Positions 1 to 8,864 are shown, numbered from the stretch's first letter. The stretch is DNA of 64,000 nucleotides from Bradyrhizobium sp. WBOS07 (GCF_024585165.1 NZ_CP029008.1:5413501-5477500), one strand, 5' to 3'. Numbers and translations are program-made. The notes: generated from the sequence alone by a model not told the origin.

Positions 1-1505
1 ATCTTCGCCTCCATGGCGCGCACCTCGGCCGGATCGGTGGAGTCAAGCACATGCAGCTTCGGGAAGCCGGGCTTCTTGCCGAAGGTCTCGGCCAGCACCT
101 CGGGGCCGAGGCTCGATCCGCCCATGCCGAGCACGACGGCGTCGGAGAATTTCTGCCCCTTCACGCGGCCCGCATAATCCTCGTAATCGGCGACGTCGGC
201 CTTGGCAGGGCTGTCGAGCCAGCCGAGCCATTTGTCCTCATCAGTGCCGGTCCAGACCGACTTGTCGCGCTGCCACAGCCGGCGGATCTTGGCGGAGGCG
301 CGCCATTCTTCCATGCTCTTGGCCACGGCCTTGCCGAGGCCATCGCCGAGCGAGAGAAGCTGCCGATCGAGCGCGGGGGCGAGCACGGTGGCGCGCTTGT
401 GGGCGACCGCGCCGTAGAGCTTGTCGGCGGCGTCCGCGAACAGCTTGACGCCGTCCTTGACCAGCTCCTCGGTGATGGCGTCGAGCGAGATGCCGGAGCG
501 CTCCAGCTCTTCCAGCACGCGCCTGGCGTCATCGACGTTCTCTTCCAGGCTGTCGCGCGGCTTGCCGTGGTCGCGGAATGCGTCCAGCGTCGCCGGGGGC
601 ACCGTGTTGATAGTGTCCGGGCCGATCAGCTCCTCGACATAGAGGACGTCGCTGTAATCCTTGTTCTTGGTGCCGGTCGAGGCCCACAGCATGCGCTGCG
701 GCTTGGCGCCCTTGGCGGCGAGCTTGTCCCAGCGGGGACCTGCGAACAGGCGCTTGTAGTCCTGGTAGGCGACCTTGGCATTGGCGATCGCGACCTTGCC
801 CTTCAGCACTGCGAGCCGCTCCTTCTCGGACGGGTCGTTGGCGCGGGCGATCTTGTCGTCGAGCTGCTTGTCGACCACGGAATCGATGCGGCTGACGAAA
901 AAGCTCGCCACGCTCGCGACATGCGCAGGGTCGCCGCCGCCGGCGACGTATTTTTCGAGGCCGGCGATGTAGGCTTCGGCCACCTGAAGATAGACCGCCC
1001 TGGAGAACAGCAGCGTGATGTTGATGCTGATGCCGTCGCCGATCAGCGTCTCGATCGCCGGCAAGCCCTCGGGCGTCGCCGGCACCTTCACCATCAGGTT
1101 CTTGCGGCCGACGTCCTTCCACAGCCGCCGCGCTTCGGCGACCGTGCCCGATGTGTCCATGGCGAGATAGGGCGAGACCTCGAGGCTGACATAGCCGTCG
1201 CCTCCCTTGAGGCGGTCATAGACCGGGCGGAGCACGTCGGCGGCGTTCTGGATGTCCTCGACCGCCACAGTCTCGAACAAATCGGCCACGGTCCGGTCGC
1301 CGCGCTTCAGCGCCTTGCCGATCGGGGCATCGTATTCGTCCGAGCTGCCGATCGCCTTCTCGAAGATCGAGGGATTGGAGGTGACGCCCTTGACGCCGTC
1401 GGTGTCGATCAGCCGCTTCAGGTCGCCCTTGGCGATGAAGCCACGGGCCAGGAAGTCCAGCCAGACCGCTTGTCCGTGCTTTTCCAGTTCTTTGACGGGA
1501 TTCAT
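1..1505 (-). CDS. tal-pgi: Bifunctional transaldolase / glucose-6-phosphate isomerase (3' end outside the window)
   Basis: The minus frame opens with ATG at 1505, preceded by a GGAG box about 12 nt upstream, and stays open to the window edge, so the C-terminus is missing. The N-terminal ~350 residues read as transaldolase: an early GVTSNPSIFEKA segment and a later MVKVPATPEG segment holding the expected Schiff-base lysine. The rest, up to LGMGGSSLGPEV, is the start of the phosphoglucose isomerase sugar-binding domain. The fused enzyme would link the non-oxidative pentose phosphate pathway (transfer of a dihydroxyacetone unit) with isomerisation of glucose 6-phosphate and fructose 6-phosphate in the cytosol. 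The family is about 950 residues; 501 are visible. In related bacteria the fusion usually sits among pentose phosphate genes, which would lie to the left. Confidence 0.93.
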   Translation of the reverse strand, partial: MNPVKELEKHGQAVWLDFLARGFIAKGDLKRLIDTDGVKGVTSNPSIFEKAIGSSDEYDAPIGKALKRGDRTVADLFETVAVEDIQNAADVLRPVYDRLKGGDGYVSLEVSPYLAMDTSGTVAEARRLWKDVGRKNLMVKVPATPEGLPAIETLIGDGISINITLLFSRAVYLQVAEAYIAGLEKYVAGGGDPAHVASVASFFVSRIDSVVDKQLDDKIARANDPSEKERLAVLKGKVAIANAKVAYQDYKRLFAGPRWDKLAAKGAKPQRMLWASTGTKNKDYSDVLYVEELIGPDTINTVPPATLDAFRDHGKPRDSLEENVDDARRVLEELERSGISLDAITEELVKDGVKLFADAADKLYGAVAHKRATVLAPALDRQLLSLGDGLGKAVAKSMEEWRASAKIRRLWQRDKSVWTGTDEDKWLGWLDSPAKADVADYEDYAGRVKGQKFSDAVVLGMGGSSLGPEVLAETFGKKPGFPKLHVLDSTDPAEVRAMEAK

Positions 1506-2238
1506 GATGCTTATTTATCTCCAAGCCTGCGGGCGAGGGGTTTCCGCGCCAGTCCTGCCGCGCTATCCTCTAGCTTACATGCTCCCGGGAGGGAACCAAT
1601 CAAGGGTACAGGCGTCCTACCCTCCGGTGTAACTCCGCCGCGATCATGGCGATCCCGGCGGCAGTAGCCCTGTTGCGTAAAAAGTCGTCGGCCGAAAGCT
1701 CGGCCGAGGCCAGTCGAGCAACGTCGGTTCGCCCTGAATTCGCTTGCCGAAGTTTCTGCTGAACGGCGCCGCGGGCACCAGATGATCGCGCTGACGCCGA
1801 CGCTCGACTTGAAGCGGCCATCCCGCCGTATCCTCAACTTGATCCGCGCAGAACGATCGGAGCGTCCATCCGGTTGGACGACTTGGCAGTCGACTTGATA
1901 CAGTGCTGCGTGGCGACGCGCACGCTGTGCACCGCATTGCAGCAGGAGATGAACGCGGCTCTCAAAGCTGCGCTCAAGGCTTCGCCCTACGAGCGTCATA
2001 AGATCGCCGCTGGCGGCTCGCCATGCTGCAACGCCGGATGAACGGATCCCCGGTAAGGCCCGGATGTTGCGACCGAGTGACATTTTCTGGAAATGAGCCA
2101 ATATAGACGGAGATTCGCACAAAATACGGGCAGGTGCCTGTTCGTAACTCAACGAGTGCCTACGTTGTGCGTTGCGTCGTGTCGGCACCCGGGTGTCCAA
2201 TGATCGTCATGTGCTCACGCTGATTCGAAACGGCCTGA
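1506..2238. other. Long gene-poor region, possibly holding a decayed gene
   Basis: No convincing gene spans this stretch of more than 700 bases. On the plus strand an ATG at 1646 opens a 38-codon frame ending at 1762. A second, open plus frame from about 1763 to a TGA at 2039-2041 has protein-like composition in its last third (for example LDDLAVDLIQCCVAT), but no start codon follows the upstream stop. This could be an old gene broken by frameshifts, or chance. The minus-strand frame across 1511-2200 has odd composition and no recognisable domain. The right end carries the promoter of the prkA operon. Confidence 0.3.
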
Positions 2239-2264
2239 GGAACGGTCCGGTAACTGCTTTCGTT
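2239..2264 (+). promoter_or_regulatory. EcfG-type general stress promoter of prkA
   Basis: GGAAC lies at 2239-2243 and CGTT at 2261-2264, separated by exactly 17 bases. This matches the GGAAC-N16/17-CGTT consensus of the alphaproteobacterial general stress sigma factor EcfG. It lies 34 bases before the prkA ATG, leaving a leader of roughly 25 nt with a GGAGAG ribosome site. The match is seen directly; use in the cell is inferred. In enterics the equivalent operon is under RpoS/NtrC-type stress control, so the assignment fits. Confidence 0.75.
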
Positions 2265-2298
2265 TCAGCTTGTAGCGGAACTCACGCGGAGAGGGATC

Positions 2299-4242
2299 AT
2301 GTACAACGATTCTCTATTCAACGCTTTCGCTCGGTCGTTCGAGGCGAGAAGCCAGCACGACATGTCGATGGCGGAATATCTGGAATCGTGTCGAAGCGAT
2401 CCCATGAAATACGCGAACGCGGCCGAACGATTGCTAGCGGCGATCGGTGAACCTCAAACGATTGACACGGCCAAGGACCCACGCCTTGGCCGTATTTTTT
2501 TGAACCGCACAATCCGGACCTATCCGGCCTTCGCCGGCTTCTACGGCATGGAAGAAACCATCGAGCGCATCGTTGGTTTCTTCCGCCATGCGGCGCAGGG
2601 CCTGGAGGAACGCAAGCAGATCCTCTATTTGCTCGGGCCGGTCGGCGGCGGCAAGTCTTCGCTCGCCGAGCGGCTGAAGTCGCTGATGGAAGTGCATCCG
2701 ATCTACGTGCTCAAGGCCGGCGATGAACTCTCGCCGGTGTTCGAGAGCCCGCTCAGCCTGTTCGATCCCGATCAGCTCGGCCCGATGCTGGAAGAGAAAT
2801 ACGGCATTCCGCGCCGGCGTCTCACCGGGTTGATGAGCCCGTGGTGCTACAAGCGGCTGGAAGCGTTCGGCGGCGACATCTCCCAGTTCCGGGTCGCCAA
2901 GATCCAGCCGTCGCGGCTGCGCCAGATCGCGATCGCCAAGACCGAGCCCGGCGACGAGAACAACCAGGACATCTCCTCGCTGGTCGGCAAGGTCGACATC
3001 CGAAAGCTCGAGACCTACGCCCAGAACGATCCCGACGCCTACAGCTATTCCGGCGGCCTCAACCGCGCCAACCAGGGCGTGCTCGAGTTCGTCGAGATGT
3101 TCAAGGCGCCGATCAAGATGCTGCACCCGCTGCTCACCGCGACGCAGGAAGGCAATTACATCGGCACCGAGAATATCGGCGCGATCCCGTTCACCGGCGT
3201 GATCCTGGCGCACTCCAACGAAGCTGAATGGGCGAGCTTCAAGGCGAACAAGAACAACGAGGCCTTCATCGACCGCATCTGCGTCATCAAGGTGCCGTAC
3301 TGCCTGCGCGTCACCGAAGAGCAGAAGATCTACGAGAAGCTGATCCAGGGCTCCGAGCTCGCCGCGGCGCCTTGCGCACCCTCGACGCTGGAGACGCTGG
3401 CGCGGTTCTCGGTGATGTCGCGCCTGCGCAAGCACGAGAATTCCACCCTGTTCGGCAAGATGCGGGTCTACGACGGCGAGAGCCTGAAGGAATCCGACCC
3501 GAAGGCGCGCAGCGTTCAGGAATATCGCGACGCCGCCGGCGTCGACGAGGGCATGGACGGCGTTTCCACCCGCTTCGCCTTCAAGATCCTCGCTGCGACC
3601 TTCAACCACGACCCGCAGGAGGTTGCAGCCGACGCCGTGCATCTGATGTACGCGCTGGAGCAGGCGATCCGCAGGGAGCAACTGCCGGAGGAGGTCGAGA
3701 AGCGCTATCTCGAATTCATCAAGGCGGATCTGGCGCCGCGCTATGCCGAGTTCATCGGCAACGAGATCCAGAAGGCCTATCTGGAATCCTACTCGGATTA
3801 CGGTCAGAACCTGTTCGATCGCTACGTCGACTATGCCGACGCCTGGATCGAGGACCAGGACTTCAAGGATCCCGACACCGGCCAGCTGCTCGATCGCGAG
3901 CTTTTGAACCAGGAGCTGACGAAAATCGAGAAGCCGGCGGGCATCGCCAACCCCAAGGACTTCCGCAACGAGGTCGTCAAATTCTCGTTACGGTCGCGGG
4001 CCCAGAACGGCGGCAAGAATCCGACCTGGACCTCCTACGAGAAGATTCGCGACGTGATCGAAAAGAGGATATTCTCCCAAGTCGAGGACCTGCTTCCGGT
4101 CATCTCCTTCGGGTCGAAGAAGGACGGCGAGACGGAGAAGAAGCATGGCGAATTCGTCGCACGCATGGTGGAGCGTGGCTACACCGAGCGTCAGGTTCGC
4201 CGGCTCGTCGAATGGTACATGCGCGTGAAGCAGGCCGGTTGA
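2299..4242 (+). CDS. prkA: PrkA family serine protein kinase
   Basis: This 647-residue cytoplasmic protein matches the PrkA (YeaG) family in length and layout. A P-loop (GPVGGGKS) lies at residues 113-120 of an N-terminal AAA-like domain, followed by the PrkA C-terminal domain. PrkA proteins are serine kinases, in some species with ATPase or protease-like activity, linked to stationary phase, nitrogen starvation and sporulation. The ATG at 2299 follows GGAGAG and sits just downstream of the EcfG promoter. It is the first gene of the conserved trio prkA-yeaH-spoVR; the next gene starts 24 bp downstream. Its substrates here are unknown. Confidence 0.95.
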   Translation: MYNDSLFNAFARSFEARSQHDMSMAEYLESCRSDPMKYANAAERLLAAIGEPQTIDTAKDPRLGRIFLNRTIRTYPAFAGFYGMEETIERIVGFFRHAAQGLEERKQILYLLGPVGGGKSSLAERLKSLMEVHPIYVLKAGDELSPVFESPLSLFDPDQLGPMLEEKYGIPRRRLTGLMSPWCYKRLEAFGGDISQFRVAKIQPSRLRQIAIAKTEPGDENNQDISSLVGKVDIRKLETYAQNDPDAYSYSGGLNRANQGVLEFVEMFKAPIKMLHPLLTATQEGNYIGTENIGAIPFTGVILAHSNEAEWASFKANKNNEAFIDRICVIKVPYCLRVTEEQKIYEKLIQGSELAAAPCAPSTLETLARFSVMSRLRKHENSTLFGKMRVYDGESLKESDPKARSVQEYRDAAGVDEGMDGVSTRFAFKILAATFNHDPQEVAADAVHLMYALEQAIRREQLPEEVEKRYLEFIKADLAPRYAEFIGNEIQKAYLESYSDYGQNLFDRYVDYADAWIEDQDFKDPDTGQLLDRELLNQELTKIEKPAGIANPKDFRNEVVKFSLRSRAQNGGKNPTWTSYEKIRDVIEKRIFSQVEDLLPVISFGSKKDGETEKKHGEFVARMVERGYTERQVRRLVEWYMRVKQAG

Positions 4243-4266
4243 GGCGGATGGGAGGCGAATGGTAAA

Positions 4267-5550
4267 GTGCCCATTCACATTATTGACAGGCGCCTGAATC
4301 CAGGCGGCAAGAGTCTTGAGAACCGCCAGCGGTTCTTGCGTCGGGCCAAATCGCTGGTGCAGGGCGCCGTCAAGAAGACCTCGCAGGAGCGCGACATCAA
4401 GGACGTCCTGGAGGGGGGCGAGGTCACGATCCCCCTCGACGGCATGCACGAGCCGCGCTTCCGCCGCGAGGGCGGCACGCGCGACATGGTGCTGCCCGGC
4501 AACAAGAAGTTCATCGAGGGCGACTATCTCCAGCGCTCCGGCCAGGGCCGCGCCAAGGATTCCGGCCCGGGCGAGGACGACAGCGAGGACGCGTTCCGCT
4601 TCGTGCTGTCCCGTGACGAATTCGTCGATCTGTTCCTGGACGATCTCGAGCTGCCGGATCTTGCCAAGCGCAAGATCGCACAGACCGAGAGCGAGGGCAT
4701 CCAGCGTGCCGGCTACACCACGTCGGGCTCGCCCGCCAACATCTCGGTGAGCCGGACGGTGAAGCTCGCGCTGGCGCGCCGCATCGCGCTCAAGCGTCCG
4801 CGCAAGGACGAGATCGAAGAGCTGGAAGCTGCGATCGCGGCCTGCACCGACGAGGACGAGCGTGAGGTGCTGCTCGCGCAGCTCGAAAAGCTCAAGGCGA
4901 AATCCAAGCGCATTCCCTTCATCGACCCGCTCGACATCCGCTACCGCCGCTTCGAGACGGTGCCGCGGCCGGTGGCCCAGGCGGTGATGTTCTGCCTGAT
5001 GGACGTCTCGGGCTCGATGTCCGAGCACATGAAGGATCTCGCCAAGCGCTTCTACATGCTGCTCTACGTGTTCCTGAAGCGCCGCTACAAGCACGTCGAG
5101 ATCGTCTTCATTCGTCACACCGACCGCGCCGAGGAGGTCGACGAGCAGACCTTCTTCTACGGCCCGGCCTCCGGCGGCACGCTGGTCTCCAGCGCCCTGC
5201 AGGCCATGCACGAGATCGTGCGCGAGCGCTTCAACCCGTCGGACTGGAATATCTACGCCGCGCAGGCTTCCGACGGCGACAATTCCTATTCCGACGGCGA
5301 GCTCACCGGCATGCTGCTGACCGACAAGATCCTGCCGGTCTGCCAGTTCTTTGCCTATCTCGAGGTCGGGGAGTCCGGCGGCAGCGCCTTCGATCTCTCC
5401 GACTCCTCGCTCTGGAGCCTCTATGAGCGCCTGCGCAACAGCGGCGCGCCGCTTTCGATGCGCAAGGTCTCGGAGCGCAGCGAGATCTTTCCGGTGTTCC
5501 ACGATCTGTTCCAGCGCCGCGAAACGTCCCGGGAGAAGGCCGCTCCATGA
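4267..5550 (+). CDS. yeaH: YeaH/YhbH family protein (DUF444)
   Basis: The protein is 427 residues, the usual size of YeaH. A charged N-terminal half is followed from about residue 245 by a von Willebrand A-like fold with a DVSGSM metal-site motif. The start is GTG at 4267 with GGGAGG 12 nt upstream; the nearby ATG at 4259 is in another frame. Its molecular role is unsettled; in enterobacteria it is co-expressed with the PrkA/YeaG kinase and affects survival under nitrogen stress. It overlaps spoVR by four bases (ATGA), indicating translational coupling. Confidence 0.93.
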   Translation: MPIHIIDRRLNPGGKSLENRQRFLRRAKSLVQGAVKKTSQERDIKDVLEGGEVTIPLDGMHEPRFRREGGTRDMVLPGNKKFIEGDYLQRSGQGRAKDSGPGEDDSEDAFRFVLSRDEFVDLFLDDLELPDLAKRKIAQTESEGIQRAGYTTSGSPANISVSRTVKLALARRIALKRPRKDEIEELEAAIAACTDEDEREVLLAQLEKLKAKSKRIPFIDPLDIRYRRFETVPRPVAQAVMFCLMDVSGSMSEHMKDLAKRFYMLLYVFLKRRYKHVEIVFIRHTDRAEEVDEQTFFYGPASGGTLVSSALQAMHEIVRERFNPSDWNIYAAQASDGDNSYSDGELTGMLLTDKILPVCQFFAYLEVGESGGSAFDLSDSSLWSLYERLRNSGAPLSMRKVSERSEIFPVFHDLFQRRETSREKAAP

Positions 5551-7085
5551 CGGAACGATTGTTCGAAGGCGCCGATTGGGACTTCCACACCTTGCAGCGC
5601 ATCACCGATGCCTGCGAGGAGGTGGCGCTGAAGGATCTCGGGCTCGACGTCTATCCGAACCAGATCGAGGTCATCACCGCCGAGCAGATGCTGGACGCCT
5701 ATTCGTCGGTCGGCATGCCCCTGTTCTACAAGCACTGGTCGTTCGGCAAGCATTTCGCCTTCCACGAGGCGTCCTACCGCAAGGGTCTGATGGGCCTCGC
5801 CTACGAGATCGTGATCAACTCCTCGCCCTGTATCTCCTATCTGATGGAGGAGAACACGGCGACGATGCAGACCCTGGTGATCGCGCACGCCGCCTTCGGC
5901 CACAACCACTTCTTCAAGAACAATTATCTGTTCAAGCAGTGGACCGACGCCGACGGCATCCTGGACTATCTCGACTTCGCCAAGAACTACGTCATGCAGT
6001 GCGAAGAGCGTTACGGCCGTATCGAGGTCGAACGCACCCTGGACGCCGCGCACGCGCTGATGTCGCACGGCATCGACCGCTATCCCGGCAAGAAGAAGCT
6101 CGATCTGCGCGCCGAGGAGAAGCGGGCCGGGCGCCGCCGTCAGCACGAGGAAGAGGTCTTCAACGACCTCTGGCGCACCGTGCCGGCCGGCAAGAGCAAG
6201 ACCCGCTCTGCGCTCAGCATCGAGCGCCGCCGCAAGCTGCTCGGTTTGCCGCAGGAGAATTTGCTCTACTTCCTGGAGAAGAGCGCGCCGCGGCTGGCGC
6301 CGTGGCAGCGCGAGCTGCTGCGCATCGTCCGCCACATCGCGCAATATTTTTATCCGCAGAGCCAGACCAAGGTGATGAACGAGGGGACGGCGACTTACGT
6401 CCACTATCGCATCATGACCCAGCTGCACCAGCAGGGCCGCATCACCGACGGCAATTTCCTCGAATTCCTGGGCTCGCACACCAATGTGGTGTTCCAGCCC
6501 GAGTTCGACGATCCGCGCTTCTCCGGCTTCAACCCTTACGCGCTGGGCTTCGCCGTGATGCAGGACATCGAGCGTATCGTCACCAGGCCGGAGGACGAGG
6601 ACCGCGAATGGTTCCCCGACATCGCCGGCAAGAACGACGTGATGGGCGTGCTGCGCGACGTCTGGGCCAACTATCGCGACGAAAGCTTCATCGCTCAGTT
6701 CCTGAGCCCCAAATTGATGCGGCACTTCCGCATGTTCCACCTGCACGACGATCCCGAGGAGCGTGCCGGCATCAGGGTCGACGCCATCCACGACGAGCGC
6801 GGCTTCCGCCGTGTCCGCCGCGAGCTGGCACGGCAGCATGATGTCGGCTACATCGACGCCAATATCGAGGTGGTCGACGTCGATCTCTCCGGCGACCGCC
6901 GCCTGATCCTGCATCACCACGTCATCAAGGGCGCGCAGCTCAACGAGACCGATGCCAAGCGCGTGCTGCAGCACCTCGCCGATCTCTGGACCTACGACGT
7001 CGCGCTGATCGAGGTCGATTCCAACGACAAGGTCCTGCGCGAATACGTCGTGAGCCCGCGCCCGATCCCCGCCGCTGTGGCGTGA
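5547..7085 (+). CDS. spoVR: SpoVR family protein
   Basis: This 512-residue protein of the SpoVR/YcgB family starts at ATG 5547 inside the end of yeaH. Family hallmarks are the early WDFHTLQRI segment and a central histidine-rich stretch around FGHNHFF and HRITDGNF-like sequence. The name comes from a Bacillus spore cortex phenotype, but the family is widespread in non-sporulating bacteria, where the function is unknown. Position as third gene of the stress operon is the strongest clue to its role. The length is normal and no lesion is visible. Confidence 0.93.
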   Translation: MTERLFEGADWDFHTLQRITDACEEVALKDLGLDVYPNQIEVITAEQMLDAYSSVGMPLFYKHWSFGKHFAFHEASYRKGLMGLAYEIVINSSPCISYLMEENTATMQTLVIAHAAFGHNHFFKNNYLFKQWTDADGILDYLDFAKNYVMQCEERYGRIEVERTLDAAHALMSHGIDRYPGKKKLDLRAEEKRAGRRRQHEEEVFNDLWRTVPAGKSKTRSALSIERRRKLLGLPQENLLYFLEKSAPRLAPWQRELLRIVRHIAQYFYPQSQTKVMNEGTATYVHYRIMTQLHQQGRITDGNFLEFLGSHTNVVFQPEFDDPRFSGFNPYALGFAVMQDIERIVTRPEDEDREWFPDIAGKNDVMGVLRDVWANYRDESFIAQFLSPKLMRHFRMFHLHDDPEERAGIRVDAIHDERGFRRVRRELARQHDVGYIDANIEVVDVDLSGDRRLILHHHVIKGAQLNETDAKRVLQHLADLWTYDVALIEVDSNDKVLREYVVSPRPIPAAVA

Positions 7086-7149
7086 CGGCGGCTTCGCTGT
7101 TGCCAAGCGCTCACTTGGGTTGAGCGTCAGCTCGCGCGCCGATGACGGT

Positions 7150-7270
7150 GCGCCCCCTCCCCCGCGTGCGGGGGAGGGCTGGGGAGAGGGTATTTCCGCA
7201 GTGGGACTCCCCCAGAGGAGAGAACCCTCTCCCGGCGCTACGCGCCGACCTCTCCCGCAAGCGGGAGAGG
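7150..7270. repeat. Extragenic palindromic repeat, family A copy 1
   Basis: About 120 bases built from inverted GC-rich arms: CCCTCCCCCGC / GCGGGGGAGGG at the left and CTCTCCCGC / GCGGGAGAGG at the right, around a core with CCCCCAGAGGAGA. Related copies lie at 33225-33374 and, inverted, 52462-52618. It fills the gap between the convergent spoVR and DUF1801 genes, so it may also help end transcription. Confidence 0.8.
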
Positions 7271-7313
7271 TTGAGCCCGCGGCGGCTCAGGAGCTCACGC
7301 CGATACATCGCAC

Positions 7314-7751
7314 CTAGGTAGACATTTTCCCCGGCTTCTTCTTCGCTGCATTCAGCTCCACCGCCGCGCGGATCAGCGCCTTCAGCGCCTTCTCGTTGAT
7401 TGTCTCGCCGTCGCGAATGTCGATCGCGCGCCGCACGTTGCCGTCGAGGCTGGAATTGAACAGGCCTGAGGGGTCGTCGAGTGCCGCGCCCTTGGCAAAG
7501 GTCAGCTTCACCACTTGCTTGTAAGTCTCGCCGGTGCAGATGATGCCGTCGTGCTCCCACACGGGAACGCCGCGCCATTTCCACGCTTCCACCACGTCAG
7601 GGTCGGCTTCCTTGATCAGGGCACGGATCCGCTTCAGCATGTCCCCGCGCCAGTCGCCCAGCTCCTTGATCCTGCCGTCGATCAGCTTGGCGGGCGAAAG
7701 CCCGTTCGCTTCCGTCGCGCCGGTCTTCTTAGCAGTCACGGACTTCTTCAT
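7314..7751 (-). CDS. DUF1801 domain protein
   Basis: A 145-residue cytoplasmic protein with the DUF1801 pattern: a WKWRGVPVWEHDG segment followed by QVVKLTFAKGA, then a lysine/alanine-rich tail. The family includes small proteins with an iron-chaperone-like fold; no enzyme activity is established. The GGGAGG box directly abuts the ATG at 7751, so GTG at codon 5 may be the true start. It is the last gene of a same-strand cluster led by an ArsR regulator, nine bases below the small membrane protein gene. Confidence 0.8.
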   Translation of the reverse strand: MKKSVTAKKTGATEANGLSPAKLIDGRIKELGDWRGDMLKRIRALIKEADPDVVEAWKWRGVPVWEHDGIICTGETYKQVVKLTFAKGAALDDPSGLFNSSLDGNVRRAIDIRDGETINEKALKALIRAAVELNAAKKKPGKMST

Positions 7752-7760
7752 CCTCCCGCC

Positions 7761-7964
7761 TCACGCGTTGCTGCGGCCGAGATAGGGCAGCGCGAACAGA
7801 TACAGCCCGGTCGCGAGCAACGGAATCAGCGGCACGAGTGCCAGGATCCCGATCCACACGGCCTGGAGCTGCATGACCATCGCGACGATGTTGACGACGA
7901 CGGCCAGCGTGAAAGCCATCGACAGCCAACGATGAATTTGCCGAATCCACATCTGCGTGCTCAT
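7761..7964 (-). CDS. Small membrane protein with two predicted helices
   Basis: A 67-residue protein with two hydrophobic stretches (about residues 15-33 and 38-58) separated by a short turn, so probably a helical hairpin in the inner membrane. The ATG at 7964 has a strong GGGAGG site six bases upstream. It is 45 bp downstream of the SRPBCC gene on the same strand. No named family was recognised. Spacing, ribosome site and composition support a real gene. Confidence 0.7.
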   Translation of the reverse strand: MSTQMWIRQIHRWLSMAFTLAVVVNIVAMVMQLQAVWIGILALVPLIPLLATGLYLFALPYLGRSNA

Positions 7965-8009
7965 CGGATCCTCCCTTGCGAATGTTTGGAAATGGACACG
8001 GCGGACGAG

Positions 8010-8441
8010 CTAGTCCCCGCGCGCCAGCACCTCGTCCAGCTTGGCCAAAAACTGCTTCCAGCCGGCATGCGCGCCGCCGAAGGCCTGCTTCTGCGTCGGG
8101 CTGAATCCCGCCTGCTCGACGCGCAGATGCGTGCCCGCGCTGGTCGGCGTCAGCGTGAAGGTCACGACGCTCTTGAGGTCAAAGGCGGCGTCCTCATGCG
8201 AGAAATTCCAGGTATAGGCGAGGGTCTTCTGCGGCTCGATGGTGAGCACCTCGCAGTCCAGCACGCCGCCCCATTCGCCGCGCAGGTTGAAGCGATGGCC
8301 GACATCAGGCTTGAAGTCGTTCTTCATCAGCCATTCCTCGATCAGGTGCGGCTGCGTCAGCGCGCGCCAGAGCCGCTCGGCGGGATAGGCAAATTCGCGC
8401 TCGACCACCACTGAGCGCGTCTGGCGTGAGGCTTCGGTCAT
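8010..8441 (-). CDS. SRPBCC (AHSA1-like) family protein
   Basis: A 143-residue cytoplasmic START/Bet v 1-like protein. The early EFAYPAERLWRALTQP segment and late HAGWKQFLAKLDE segment are typical of the AHSA1 branch that pairs with ArsR regulators. Its ATG at 8441 overlaps the arsR stop by four bases, so the two are translationally coupled. Such pairs are common in soil bacteria and usually regulate themselves; a hydrophobic ligand is likely but unknown. Confidence 0.88.
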   Translation of the reverse strand: MTEASRQTRSVVVEREFAYPAERLWRALTQPHLIEEWLMKNDFKPDVGHRFNLRGEWGGVLDCEVLTIEPQKTLAYTWNFSHEDAAFDLKSVVTFTLTPTSAGTHLRVEQAGFSPTQKQAFGGAHAGWKQFLAKLDEVLARGD

Positions 8442-8761
8442 TGGTCCATCCTCTTCAGGAGATCGTCGAGCGCGTCGAGCCGCCGCTGCCAGAAGGACGA
8501 CATCTGGCTGGTCCAGTCGATCAGCGGATTGAGCGCGCCGGGCTGCGCGCTGTAGTGGGTCTGGCGTCCCTCATGGCGGTCGCGCACGAGGCCAGCCTGC
8601 TTCAGCGCGCCGAGATGCTTCGATACCGCCGGCTGCGACACCCCGGATCGCACCGTCAGCGCCCCGACCGTCTGCTCGCCCTCGCGGCACAGACGCTCGA
8701 AGATCGCCCGCCTCGTAGGGTCGGCGAGCGTCCTGAACAGGATATCGGGGGCGGGGGACAT
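8438..8761 (-). CDS. ArsR family winged-helix regulator
   Basis: A 107-residue regulator with the winged-helix ArsR core: LADPTRRAIFERL, then the recognition helix VSQPAVSKHLGALK. The metal-site cysteines of classical arsenic sensors are absent, so it belongs to the branch that pairs with SRPBCC proteins. I chose the ATG at 8761: the family begins about here, and a longer frame from 8821 would run through the operator pair. It likely represses its own operon through the inverted repeats at 8768-8813. Confidence 0.88.
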   Translation of the reverse strand: MSPAPDILFRTLADPTRRAIFERLCREGEQTVGALTVRSGVSQPAVSKHLGALKQAGLVRDRHEGRQTHYSAQPGALNPLIDWTSQMSSFWQRRLDALDDLLKRMDQ

Positions 8762-8767
8762 GGCGAT

Positions 8768-8813
8768 CCATAACTGGGAGGTTATGGATTGATCTATAAC
8801 TGGTGAGTTATGG
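8768..8813. promoter_or_regulatory. Two ArsR-type operators
   Basis: Two 20-bp inverted repeats lie 26 bp apart, centre to centre. The first, 8768-8787, is CCATAAC-N6-GTTATGG with a perfect 7-bp arm. The second, 8794-8813, is CTATAAC-N6-GTTATGG with one mismatch. They end seven bases before the arsR start and would cover its promoter and ribosome site, as expected for an autorepressor. The repeats are seen directly; binding is inferred. Confidence 0.72.
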
Positions 8814-8864
8814 GTAGTCAAGTACGATGGGAGGCTGCGGCGATGGCTGGCGCAGCCCTCTCCG

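Noticed and set aside
1511..2200. A 229-codon minus-strand frame in the left intergenic region
   Set aside because: No domain, no ribosome site, and residue use unlike neighbouring genes; it starts within the promoter side of prkA and ends at the tal-pgi start.
8761..8821. Longer N-terminus of the ArsR regulator
   Set aside because: It would translate through the two operator repeats and does not match the family start.
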